Source: 62-47 sp039808365 (lineage in GTDB: Bacteria; Pseudomonadota; Alphaproteobacteria; Rhizobiales; Xanthobacteraceae). From it: DNA of 31,454 nt. The position numbers and the translations under genes were made by a program. The stretch covers positions 1 through 31,454 of the forward strand of contig JBDHSX010000024.1 in the NCBI GenBank assembly GCA_039808365.1, written 5' to 3'. Numbering within the stretch: the first letter of the stretch is position 1; each line of letters starts with the position of its first letter. Shown in pieces: positions 15,465 through 23,047 of this stretch. The notes under the pieces are model-generated. The model saw nothing but the letters and a program-made list of their open reading frames with translations. It was not told the origin of the DNA and made no database searches.

Positions 15465-15710
15465 ATGGTTCCCTTCTTCGTGCAGATCAAGTGCAAGCTC
15501 GGTCAGTCCTACCGCGTCGCCAACGCGCTGGCGGAGGCCGAGATCGCCTCGGAAATCTATTCCACGGCGGGCGATTTCGATCTGCTGGTGAAGTTCTACG
15601 TCGAGAACGACACCGACATCGGCCATTTCGTCAACGAGAAGGTGCAGATCATCCCGGGCATCCAGGACACCCGCACCATCATCACCTTCAAGGCGTTCGG
15701 TGTCAGTTAG
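15465..15710 (+). CDS. Stand-alone Lrp/AsnC ligand-binding (RAM) domain protein
   Basis: An 81-residue protein that is only the RAM/AsnC_trans_reg domain (PF01037), without the helix-turn-helix of Lrp/AsnC regulators. The domain hallmarks are visible: a beta-start FVQIKC, a central AGDFDLLVKF strand, and a C-terminal PGIQDTRT followed by a strand. Such proteins oligomerise and bind small ligands such as amino acids. Their cellular role is mostly unknown. ATG 15465 is chosen because GGAGA lies 8 bases upstream and the domain begins at once. The open frame to 15354 is repeat-derived. Its neighbours, thiD (divergent) and the cytochrome genes (convergent), do not suggest a pathway. Confidence 0.88.
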   Translation: MVPFFVQIKCKLGQSYRVANALAEAEIASEIYSTAGDFDLLVKFYVENDTDIGHFVNEKVQIIPGIQDTRTIITFKAFGVS

Positions 15711-15744
15711 CCCACAATGCATTGAAGGTGGCGGCTCATCTGTT

Positions 15745-15866
15745 CGTCATTGCGAGGCGCGCAAGCGACGAAGCAATCCAGTCCTTGCTTCGTGGCTTTC
15801 CGGATTGCTGCGCGGAGCCTATGCTCGGACGGCGTGAAACGCCGATCAGGGTGTTCGCAATGACGG
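15745..15866. repeat. Palindromic interspersed repeat (CGTCATTGCGAG...CGCAATGACGG)
   Basis: A 122-bp element bounded by cgtcattgcgag and ttcgcaatgacgg, with internal gcgacgaagcaatcca and a diverged ccggattgctgcgcgg arm. It lies between the convergent RAM-domain and diheme cytochrome genes. It can form a long hairpin and might act as a bidirectional transcription stop. Same family as 16870-16988, 20009-20125 and 28189-28309. Confidence 0.8.
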
Positions 15867-15887
15867 CTTAACCGGGTTCACCCCGCC

Positions 15888-16805
15888 TCATTTCGCCTTG
15901 GGGCGCGGCGGGCCGTCGACGGCGGGCAGCGACTTGAGATAGACCGCCATCGCCGCGCGATCCTCCGGGCTCAGTTGCGCGGTGTTCTTGATGACGCTCG
16001 CCATCGAGCCGCCGGCGGAATCGCCGTCCGGCAACAGCCCGCTTTCGAGGAAATAGGCGATATCCTTCTCGCTCCAGTCGCCGAGGCCCTTCTGGGTGAT
16101 GTTCGGCACAAAACCCTTGCCTTCCGGATTCGGTCCGCCGGCGAAGCGCTGCGCCGCCTTGATGCCGCCGAGCGCATTGCGCGGGCTGTGACACTCGGCG
16201 CAATGGCCGAGCGTGTTGACGAGATAGGCGCCGCGATTCCACTGCGGCGATTGGCCGGCGACTTCCGCGAACGGCCGCCGCTCCATGAACAGAAGTTTCC
16301 AGATCCCGAGATTGCGCCGGATGTTGAAGGGAAACGCGATGTCGTGATCGGGCGCGCGGCCGCTCACCGCGGGCAACGTCTTGATATAGGCGAACATGTC
16401 GCGGATGTCGGCGAGCCTGGCGCGATGATAGGAGACATAGGGAAACGCCGGGAAATAATGCGCGCCCTGCGGCGACACCCCTTCCATGACGGCGGTGACG
16501 AACTGCGCCTCGCTCCAGCCGCCGACGCCGTCCTTCGGATCGGGTGAGATGTTGGGCACGTGGAAGGTGCCGAACGGCGTCGCCAGCGGCAGGCCGCCGC
16601 CGAGTTTCGTGCGGTCCGGCTGGTTCGGCGTGGCGTGGCAGGAGGCGCAGCCGCCGATGTTGAACGCGGTCTTGCCGTTGGCGAGATCCGCCGTGCGCGC
16701 CGGCAAGGCGCTGGCGGCGATCACCACCGGCATCGTCAGCCACCAATAGAGCGCAAAGCCCGCGACGATGACGAGGGCGGCCAGAATGGAAAGTCGTCGC
16801 ATCAT
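15888..16805 (-). CDS. Membrane-anchored diheme cytochrome c
   Basis: A 305-residue c-type cytochrome with two haem sites, CASCH at 53-57 and CAECH at 202-206. An N-terminal hydrophobic helix (about 6-27, after MMRR) probably stays as a membrane anchor, so the haem domains face the periplasm. The domains resemble those of cytochrome subunits that accept electrons from periplasmic alcohol, aldehyde or gluconate dehydrogenases, but those usually have three haems. A GSMASV Met near the C-terminus may be an axial ligand. ATG 16805 and ATG 16802 are adjacent; GGAG lies 3 bases before the first and 6 before the second, which favours 16802 slightly. It is on the same strand as the class II cytochrome and CoxL-type genes. 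A repeat element in the 201-bp gap separates it from them. Confidence 0.88.
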   Translation of the reverse strand: MMRRLSILAALVIVAGFALYWWLTMPVVIAASALPARTADLANGKTAFNIGGCASCHATPNQPDRTKLGGGLPLATPFGTFHVPNISPDPKDGVGGWSEAQFVTAVMEGVSPQGAHYFPAFPYVSYHRARLADIRDMFAYIKTLPAVSGRAPDHDIAFPFNIRRNLGIWKLLFMERRPFAEVAGQSPQWNRGAYLVNTLGHCAECHSPRNALGGIKAAQRFAGGPNPEGKGFVPNITQKGLGDWSEKDIAYFLESGLLPDGDSAGGSMASVIKNTAQLSPEDRAAMAVYLKSLPAVDGPPRPKAK

Positions 16806-16869
16806 GGGCTCCGTTGCGCCTTCTTGTGATGAGGGTCTCGCGCGACGTGCGTCCACCGGCTGCTTTATG

Positions 16870-16988
16870 CGTCATTGCGAGGAGTACCCGGATCGGTGCT
16901 TCGCACTGTCCGGGCACAAGCTCCGCGACGAAGCAATCCAGGGGCCGCGAAGAAGGGACTGGATTGCTTCGCTGCGCTCGCAATGACG
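16870..16988. repeat. Palindromic interspersed repeat between the two cytochrome genes
   Basis: A 119-bp element bounded by cgtcattgcgagg and ctcgcaatgacg. The inner arms gacgaagcaatcca and ggattgcttcgctg are inverted. A tgtccgggcacaagctccgcg segment is shared almost exactly with the copy at 20009-20125. The two copies flank the CoxL-type and class II cytochrome genes in the same orientation. Confidence 0.85.
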
Positions 16989-17006
16989 GGTTAAACTTAT
17001 CAGTCC

Positions 17007-17456
17007 CTAACCGTCCTTCAGCCGATAGGTCTCATGGCAGGCGGCGCACTGCTTGCCGAGAAGCGGCACGGTGGCCTTCAGCGTTTCGAGACTCTTGACG
17101 CTGGCCTTGGCCTCGCCGGCCACCTTCGCGAAGTTGGCGAGGTGGGCGTCGAAATCGGCGCGGTTTTCCCAGATCTTCGGCGACGCGCTGTATTTGTCGC
17201 CCGACCTCAGCCCCTTGGTGCTGTCGGGAAATTGCGTGCTCAAGGACTTGGCGTTGGCGACCAGCACGGCGAGCGCCGCATCGACCGCCGCCTGATCGTA
17301 GGGCTTCTCGCCCTTGGCCATCGCGACGAGAACGCCGCCGAGGTTCTTGGCGTTCTCCTTCATCTCGGCCTGGCGCTGGTTGACGATGTCCTGTTGCGCG
17401 GAGACCGCGCCCATTCCGAGCAGCACCGCCGCCACCGTCACGAATATCCGCTTCAT
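17007..17456 (-). CDS. Class II cytochrome c (cytochrome c'/c-556 type)
   Basis: A 149-residue periplasmic monohaem cytochrome. Residues 1-20 are a signal peptide with the cut likely after VSA. The rest is a four-helix bundle with the haem site CAACH at 137-141 near the C-terminus, the class II layout (PF01322). Met32 in RQAEMK sits where low-spin c-556 proteins place their axial Met, so electron transfer is more likely than gas binding. ATG 17456 has AAGGA six bases upstream. It begins 93 bp after the CoxL-type stop on the same strand, so it is a candidate electron acceptor of that enzyme or of the diheme cytochrome downstream. That role is inferred from position. Confidence 0.9.
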   Translation of the reverse strand: MKRIFVTVAAVLLGMGAVSAQQDIVNQRQAEMKENAKNLGGVLVAMAKGEKPYDQAAVDAALAVLVANAKSLSTQFPDSTKGLRSGDKYSASPKIWENRADFDAHLANFAKVAGEAKASVKSLETLKATVPLLGKQCAACHETYRLKDG

Positions 17457-17549
17457 GGGCTTCCTTTCTCCCTGGCTGAGCCGCCGCGGTCGCGGCGGCC
17501 TGTCTTTGATGACGATGTCCCTGAAAAGGTTCCCGCGTGATCGCGCGCC

Positions 17550-19880
17550 CTATCGGGCCGCCTCGCCGCGCCGCCGCTGCCCCTCGCGGATGGCGACCCA
17601 GACCCGCTCCGGCGTCGCCGGCATGTCGATGTGATCGACGCCGTAGTCGCGCCACAGCGCGTCGATGATGGCGTTGACCACCGCCGGGCAGGAGCCGATG
17701 GCGCCGGCCTCGCCCGCGCCCTTGACGCCCAGCGGATTGGTGGCGCAGGGCACGTTATGGGTCTCGAAGGTGATCGGCGTGCCGTCGCCGGCGCGCGGCA
17801 TCGCGTAGTCCATGAAGGTGCCGGTGACGAGCTGGCCGTCGGCTGTGTCATAGACCGCGCGCTCCATCAGCGCCTGACCGATGCCCTGCATGGTGCCGCC
17901 ATGCACCTGCCCCGCCAGCAGCAGCGGATTGAGCGTCGCGCCGAAATCGTCGACGATGACGTAATTCACCAGCCGGGTGACGCCGGTTAAGGGATCGATC
18001 TCGACTTCCACCACGTGGGTGCCGTTGGGATAGGTGCCGTCGGCGCTGGAAAACGCCGCGCTGGCGTTGAGCTTGGACGGGTCGGCATCGGGGCGTTTCG
18101 CCAGATCGGCGAATGAAATCGCGCGGTCGGTGCCGGCGACGCGGACCACGCCGGCGTCGATTTCCAGATCGCCGGCGCCGGCCTCCAGCGCCTCGGCGGC
18201 GATCTCCCTCAGCTTGACCCCGAGGCCGCGCGTGGCGCGCTCGACGCTGACGCCGCCGGACGGGATCGCGCTGGAGCCGCCGGTGCCGAGCCCGGTCTTG
18301 ACCTGATCGGTGTCGCCCTGAATGACGTGGACGCGCTCCAGCGGCAGGCCGAACTGCTCGCTGACCAGTTGCGCATAGGCGGTCTGGTGGCCCTGCCCGC
18401 TCGATTGCGAGCCGATCCGCACGGTGACGTCGCCATTGGGGTCGAGCTGCACATTGGCGGTTTCCTCGCCCATGGTGCCGCACACCTCGACGTAACTCGC
18501 AAGCCCGATGCCGCGCACCCGCCCGCGCTTTTTCGCTGCCCTGGCGCGGGCGGGAAATCCCTTCCAGTCGGCGATCTCCATCGCCCGCTTGAGGTGCGCG
18601 GCGAAATCGCCGGAATCGTAGACCTTGCCGGTGGCGGTGGTGTAGGGCAGCGCGCGCGGCGGGATGAAGTTCTTCAGGCGGATCGCCTCCGGCGTCATGC
18701 CGAGTTTTCGCGCGGCCGCGTCGACCAGCCGCTCGATCACGTAAGCCGCTTCCGGCCGCCCCGCGCCGCGATAGGCATCGACCGGCACGGTGTTGGTGAA
18801 CACGGTGCGGATGCGACAGTGGAACGCCTGGATGTCGTAGAGCCCCGGCAGCATCCCGGCGCCGCCATAGGGAATGAACGGGCCGAAGGTCGACAGATAA
18901 CCGCCCATGTCGCCGATCAGGTCGACGTCCATGCCGAGGAATTTGCCGTCCTTGCGCAACGCCATCCGCGCCGTGGTGACGTTGTCGCGGCCCTGCGAGT
19001 CGCCCATGAAATGGTCGGCGCGCTCGGCGGTCCAGCGCACCGTCTTTTTCAGCTTGCGCGCGGCCACCGCGAGCAGCGCATATTCGCGGTAGGGAAACAG
19101 TTTGGTGCCGAAGCCGCCGCCGACATCCGGGCAGATCACCCGCATCTTTTCGACCGGGATATGCAGGATGTTCTGGCACAGGATATCGCGCAGGCGATGG
19201 CTGCCCTGGCTGCCGACGGTCAGCGTCAGATGATCGCGCTTGGCGTCGTATTCGCAGACCGCCGCGCGGGTCTCCATGTAGTTGGTGACGATGCGCGGAT
19301 TGACGATCGAGATTTCCGCCACCGCGTCGGCTGTGGCGAAGGCGGCCTCGGCCTTCGCCTTGTCGCCGATGTCGACGTCGAACAGCACGTTGTCGGGAAA
19401 TTGCGGCCACACCGCCGGCGCGCCGGCCTTCACCGCGTTCGCCGCGCCGACCACGGCGGGCAGCGGCGTCCATTCCACGGCGATGGACTCGAGCGCGTCG
19501 CGGGCGTGGGCGAGGCTGTCGGCGACCACGAAGGCCACCGCGTCGCCGACATGGCGCACCTCGCCCTGGGCGAGGATCGGATAAGGCGGCGGGGTGAATG
19601 GCGTGTCCGGCAAATTGAACAGGCACGGCAGGCCGCCGAGGTCCTTGATGTCGGCGGCGGTGAGGACCAGGGCGACGCCGGGCAGCGCGCGCGCCGGCGT
19701 GGCGTCGATCCTGAACCGGGCGTGGGCATGCGGCGAGCGCAGCATCAGCGCGTGCAACGCCGGCATCGGCGCGTGATCGTCGGTGTAGCGGCCGCGACCG
19801 CGCACCAGCGCGTCGTCTTCCTTGCGCCGCGCGCTTTGACCGACGCCGAACTTGACCGGGGCCGTGCTGATCCGGGCCAT
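17550..19880 (-). CDS. Xanthine dehydrogenase family molybdopterin-binding subunit (form II CoxL type)
   Basis: A 776-residue catalytic subunit of a molybdenum hydroxylase. The N-terminal a/b hammerhead domain covers about 20-130. DVGGGFGTK at 252-260 contacts molybdopterin. The loop AYRGAGR at 369-375 is the form II signature, in contrast to AYxCSFR of true carbon monoxide dehydrogenases. SQSSGQGHQT is the second pterin motif. Glu724 in GVKGAGEAG is the catalytic base. True CO oxidation is therefore unlikely; an aldehyde, purine or N-heterocycle is more probable. ATG 19880 is chosen because GGGAG lies six bases upstream; ATGs at 19892 and 19898 precede that site. The FAD (CoxM) and 2Fe-2S (CoxS) subunits usually found beside it are absent here. 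Two cytochromes c follow instead. Confidence 0.92.
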   Translation of the reverse strand: MARISTAPVKFGVGQSARRKEDDALVRGRGRYTDDHAPMPALHALMLRSPHAHARFRIDATPARALPGVALVLTAADIKDLGGLPCLFNLPDTPFTPPPYPILAQGEVRHVGDAVAFVVADSLAHARDALESIAVEWTPLPAVVGAANAVKAGAPAVWPQFPDNVLFDVDIGDKAKAEAAFATADAVAEISIVNPRIVTNYMETRAAVCEYDAKRDHLTLTVGSQGSHRLRDILCQNILHIPVEKMRVICPDVGGGFGTKLFPYREYALLAVAARKLKKTVRWTAERADHFMGDSQGRDNVTTARMALRKDGKFLGMDVDLIGDMGGYLSTFGPFIPYGGAGMLPGLYDIQAFHCRIRTVFTNTVPVDAYRGAGRPEAAYVIERLVDAAARKLGMTPEAIRLKNFIPPRALPYTTATGKVYDSGDFAAHLKRAMEIADWKGFPARARAAKKRGRVRGIGLASYVEVCGTMGEETANVQLDPNGDVTVRIGSQSSGQGHQTAYAQLVSEQFGLPLERVHVIQGDTDQVKTGLGTGGSSAIPSGGVSVERATRGLGVKLREIAAEALEAGAGDLEIDAGVVRVAGTDRAISFADLAKRPDADPSKLNASAAFSSADGTYPNGTHVVEVEIDPLTGVTRLVNYVIVDDFGATLNPLLLAGQVHGGTMQGIGQALMERAVYDTADGQLVTGTFMDYAMPRAGDGTPITFETHNVPCATNPLGVKGAGEAGAIGSCPAVVNAIIDALWRDYGVDHIDMPATPERVWVAIREGQRRRGEAAR

Positions 19881-20008
19881 GGCTGCTCCCATATGCAATT
19901 TAGATCGAATCTACATTGCGGAGCCGCGCTGGCAACTTCAATTTCGCGTCAGGGCCAGCCAAAAAAAGCAGACGGTTGCCATCCCCCACCCGCAAAGCCC
20001 AACATCTT

Positions 20009-20125
20009 CGTCATTGCGAGGAGTGCCCCGGATCAGTGCTCGCACTGTCCGGGCACAGGCTCCGCGACGAAGCAATCCAGCCTCCTGAAGAAAGGCTGAA
20101 TTGCTTCGCTGCGCTCGCAATGACG
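20009..20125. repeat. Palindromic interspersed repeat between murJ and the CoxL-type gene
   Basis: A 117-bp element bounded by cgtcattgcgagg and ctcgcaatgacg, with inverted gacgaagcaatccag and ctgaattgcttcgctg arms. It lies in the 282-bp gap downstream of murJ and upstream of the CoxL-type gene, where it could end murJ transcription. It is the closest relative of the 16870-16988 copy. Confidence 0.85.
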
Positions 20126-20162
20126 AACCCTGAGGGCGTTCGTCGCATTTCAGCGCCTGCTC

Positions 20163-21692
20163 TCAGGCCCGGATCAAGGCGCGCAATCCGCTGCGGCCAA
20201 ACAGCGCAAGCACCGTGACGCCATAGACAATGGTTCCCGCAACCATCAGCACCAGCAGCATGGCCTCGTCGCGGAACGCGCTCAGCTTGGCGAGATAGCC
20301 GCCCGCGACCAGCGGCGTCAGCCAGAACACCGCGGCGAGCAGGCATCCCGCCACCGCGAATTTCAGAAGCGCCAGCGTGAAGCGGCGATCGAAGGCGAGA
20401 TAGCCCGCGCGCACGGCGAAGCCGAGCACCAGCAGCAGATTGACCCAGGCGCCGACGGCGGTGGCCAGCGCCAGCCCGACCTGGGCCAGCGATCCCATCA
20501 GCAACACCTTGAGCAGCAGGTTGACGGCGAGCCCGGTGAGCGAGGCTTTCACCGGGGTCGCGGTGTCCTTGCGCGCGTAAAACGCCGCGACCGCGCTGCG
20601 GATCGTCACCACCGGAACGAGGCCGATGGTATAGGCGGCGAGCGTCGCGCCGGCGGCGGCGGCGTCGGCGGCGGAAAACGCGCCGCGCGCGAACATCGCC
20701 CGCATGATGATGTCGGGCACGGTGAGGAACGCCGCGACGAACGGCACCGAGAACAACAGCGAGAACTCGAAGGCGCGCAACTGCGCCCCCATCGCGCCGG
20801 CGTCGTCGCCGTCGGTGATCCGCCGCGCCATCTCCGGCAGCAGCACGGTGCCGATGGCGATGCCGATGACGCCGATCGGCAGTTGATAGAGCCGCTCGGC
20901 GTAGTACAGCGCCGACACCGCGCCGGCGGTGAGAAAGGTCGCGATGATGGTGTCGGCGAACATCGCCACCTGCGCGCCCATCGAGCCGATGGTGGCGGGG
21001 CCGAGCGCGCGGAAGAAACCGCGCACGTCGTCGTCGAGCGTCGGCCGCGCCAGGCGCGGCAGCAGCCCCTGCCGCGCGACGTCGCCCGCCAGCAGAAAAT
21101 ATTGCAGGAACCCGGAGATCAGCACGCCCCACGCCGCGGCGTGGCCGACGCCGGGGAAGAACGCGGCCAGCGCCAAGGTCGCCATCATCGACAGGTTGAG
21201 CAGGATGGGGGCTGCGGCGGCGCTGGCGAAACGCTGCACCACGTTCAGCATGCCGCCATACAGCGTCACCAGCGTGATCAGCAGCAGATAGGGAAAGGTG
21301 ATCCGCGTCAGCGTCACCGCCAGATCGCCGCGCGCCGGGTCGCCGACGAAGCCGGGCGCGAGCAGCGCGATCACCTGCGGCATGAATGCCCACGCCACCG
21401 CCAGCAGAATGATCTGCGACGCCAACAGCAGCGTGAAGATGCGGTTGGCGAACAAGCGGGCGGCGTCCGGACCGCCGCTGCCCGCGACATGGGCGTAGGC
21501 CGGCACGAACGCGGCGTTGAACGCGCCCTCGGCGAAGATCGCGCGAAAATGGTTCGGCAGCCGCAGCGCGACGAAGAAGGCGTCGGCCACCGGCCCCGCA
21601 CCGAGAATGGCGGCGAGCATGATGTCGCGCGCGAAGCCGGTGACGCGCGATAACAGGGTAAAGCCGCCGACGGTGAAGATTCGCCTGAGCAT
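20163..21692 (-). CDS. murJ: Lipid II flippase MurJ (MviN)
   Basis: A 509-residue inner-membrane protein of the MOP superfamily that flips lipid II to the periplasm for peptidoglycan synthesis. The N-terminus has the characteristic TLLSRVTGFARD (Arg16, Arg22) and LPNHFRAIFAEGAFNAAFVPAY (Arg50, Glu55), residues that line the central cavity in MurJ. About fourteen hydrophobic segments follow. Length is normal. ATG 21692 starts directly ahead of the first conserved helix, with no strong Shine-Dalgarno sequence. It lies 43 bp downstream of the Gfo/Idh/MocA gene on the same strand, so the two are probably cotranscribed. A palindromic repeat follows the stop. Confidence 0.95.
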   Translation of the reverse strand: MLRRIFTVGGFTLLSRVTGFARDIMLAAILGAGPVADAFFVALRLPNHFRAIFAEGAFNAAFVPAYAHVAGSGGPDAARLFANRIFTLLLASQIILLAVAWAFMPQVIALLAPGFVGDPARGDLAVTLTRITFPYLLLITLVTLYGGMLNVVQRFASAAAAPILLNLSMMATLALAAFFPGVGHAAAWGVLISGFLQYFLLAGDVARQGLLPRLARPTLDDDVRGFFRALGPATIGSMGAQVAMFADTIIATFLTAGAVSALYYAERLYQLPIGVIGIAIGTVLLPEMARRITDGDDAGAMGAQLRAFEFSLLFSVPFVAAFLTVPDIIMRAMFARGAFSAADAAAAGATLAAYTIGLVPVVTIRSAVAAFYARKDTATPVKASLTGLAVNLLLKVLLMGSLAQVGLALATAVGAWVNLLLVLGFAVRAGYLAFDRRFTLALLKFAVAGCLLAAVFWLTPLVAGGYLAKLSAFRDEAMLLVLMVAGTIVYGVTVLALFGRSGLRALIRA

Positions 21693-21735
21693 CAGCGGCT
21701 TCTACAGCATGGCGCGGCGCGGCGAAACACGGGTC

Positions 21736-22746
21736 TCAGCCGGCGGCGCGGCGCGACCCCTTGACGGCGTGAGCGGAATTCGTCGGCGTCGCCAGGCATT
21801 GCGTGGCGATTTCCAGGCTGGCGACGCCCTGCTCGCCGGTGACGGCGGGGGCGTTGCCGCTGCGCACCGCTTCCACGAACGAGATCAGTTCGGCGCGCAG
21901 CGGTTCGTCGTGGCCGACCGGCAGATGCCGCATCGAATAACTGCCGTCGCGCTGGAAGCCGAAGCATTCGGTCACCTGCCGCGTCAACAGATCGCCCTGC
22001 ACGTATTTGTGCCGCGTGGCGACGGTGACGTTGCGCGCCTTGAACGGCGTCAGCCAGTTGGTGTTGATGTGCGCCAGCACGCCGGAGGCGGTGCGGAATT
22101 GCAGAAGCGCGATGTCCTCGCGCTCGGCCACCGCGCTGGACAGTTGCGGCTGCACGTCGACAATATCGGATTCGGTGAACCAGCGGATCAGATCGATGTC
22201 GTGGACGGCGAGATCGATCACCACGCCGACATTGGACATGCGCGGCGGGAACGGGCCGACGCGGGTGATGGCGATCGACAGGATGTCCTCGCCCTCGATC
22301 GCCCGCTTGATCGCGGCGACCGCCGGGTTGAACCGTTCGACATGGCCGACCATCAGCGTGACGTTGGCGCGGCGCGCGGCGGCGACGATGGCGCGGCCTT
22401 CCTCGACGGTGGAGGCGATCGGCTTCTCCACCAGCACATGCGCGCCGTGCGCGATGCAGGCCAGCGCGATTTCGTGATGCAGGTGGGTCGGCGCGGCGAT
22501 CGTCACCGCATCGACGCCGGCGGCGAGCAAGCCGTCGAGATCGGCGAACACCGGGCAGCCAATTAGCTCGTCGGCGCGCTTGCGGTGATCGTCCAGCGGA
22601 TCGACGATGCCGACCAGATCGACATGCGGCAGCCCGGCGAGAACGCGGCCGTGATTGGTGCCCATCACACCCGCGCCGATGACACCGACGCGCAGCGCAT
22701 CGTCGCTGTTCGCCACAGACGGCGAATCCGGTTCCACGAAACTCAT
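21736..22746 (-). CDS. Gfo/Idh/MocA family oxidoreductase, probably nucleotide-sugar linked
   Basis: A 336-residue NAD(P)-dependent oxidoreductase. The Rossmann motif GAGVMG is at 24-29, the family signature EKPIAS at 107-112 contains the catalytic Lys108, and HDIDLIRW provides the second conserved acid/base region. The C-terminal alpha/beta domain is complete. ATG 22746 is chosen with GAGG nine bases upstream; the open frame to 22809 begins before it without a site. Upstream of murJ and near heptose genes, it fits an envelope-sugar step. One option is a UDP-GlcNAc 3-dehydrogenase such as GnnA or WlbA, since lipid A of Rhodopseudomonas and Bradyrhizobium contains diaminoglucose. No partner aminotransferase is visible, so that is only a suggestion. 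Confidence 0.82.
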   Translation of the reverse strand: MSFVEPDSPSVANSDDALRVGVIGAGVMGTNHGRVLAGLPHVDLVGIVDPLDDHRKRADELIGCPVFADLDGLLAAGVDAVTIAAPTHLHHEIALACIAHGAHVLVEKPIASTVEEGRAIVAAARRANVTLMVGHVERFNPAVAAIKRAIEGEDILSIAITRVGPFPPRMSNVGVVIDLAVHDIDLIRWFTESDIVDVQPQLSSAVAEREDIALLQFRTASGVLAHINTNWLTPFKARNVTVATRHKYVQGDLLTRQVTECFGFQRDGSYSMRHLPVGHDEPLRAELISFVEAVRSGNAPAVTGEQGVASLEIATQCLATPTNSAHAVKGSRRAAG

Positions 22747-23047
22747 GCTCGACAACCTCAATTCCGAAGGCGACTCATGCAGCGGGCCGCGCCAGCGTGT
22801 TCGTACCATGCCGCCGCCGCTCGCGGGAACGGCAGAATGACCATGACAAACACGTTTTGATTCAAACGATTACAGATAGGGCCCGGCATCGGATCATGCG
22901 ATCGCCGCGCCAAAGCAGCTTGCCTCTTGATGGAACAAAACCCGTCATTGCCGGGCCTGACCCGGCAATCCATCCTCTTGAGACGACTCTCCTTTTGATG
23001 GATGCGCGGGTCAAGCCCGCGCATGACGATTCCGTTTAAAAGCCGCG
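22747..23047. other. 301-bp intergenic region with a repeat
   Basis: The gap between the oxidoreductase start and the hldE stop has no credible gene. An AT-richer stretch, tgacaaacacgttttgattcaaacgattacag (about 22845-22876), probably contains the promoter of the oxidoreductase-murJ pair. The interspersed repeat at 22943-23028 fills the other side. Confidence 0.55.
22943..23028. repeat. Interspersed repeat, 'cgtcattgccgggcctgacccggcaatcca' type
   Basis: An 86-bp element with two hairpins: tgccgggcctgacccggca at the left, and gcgcgggtcaagcccgcgc followed by atgacg at the right. The outer CGTCAT and ATGACG are inverted, as are caatccatc and gatggatg. It is a different subfamily from the tgcgag/ctcgca repeats and lies downstream of hldE. 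Confidence 0.75.

Noticed and set aside
17550..19880. The large molybdenum hydroxylase subunit as a true carbon monoxide dehydrogenase (coxL form I).
   Set aside because: The active-site loop is AYRGAGR, not AYxCSFR, so CO oxidation is not supported.
17848..20099. Long plus- and minus-strand open frames of 590 residues overlapping the CoxL-type gene.
   Set aside because: Both are Arg/Asp/His-rich shadows of a gene with complete molybdopterin motifs.
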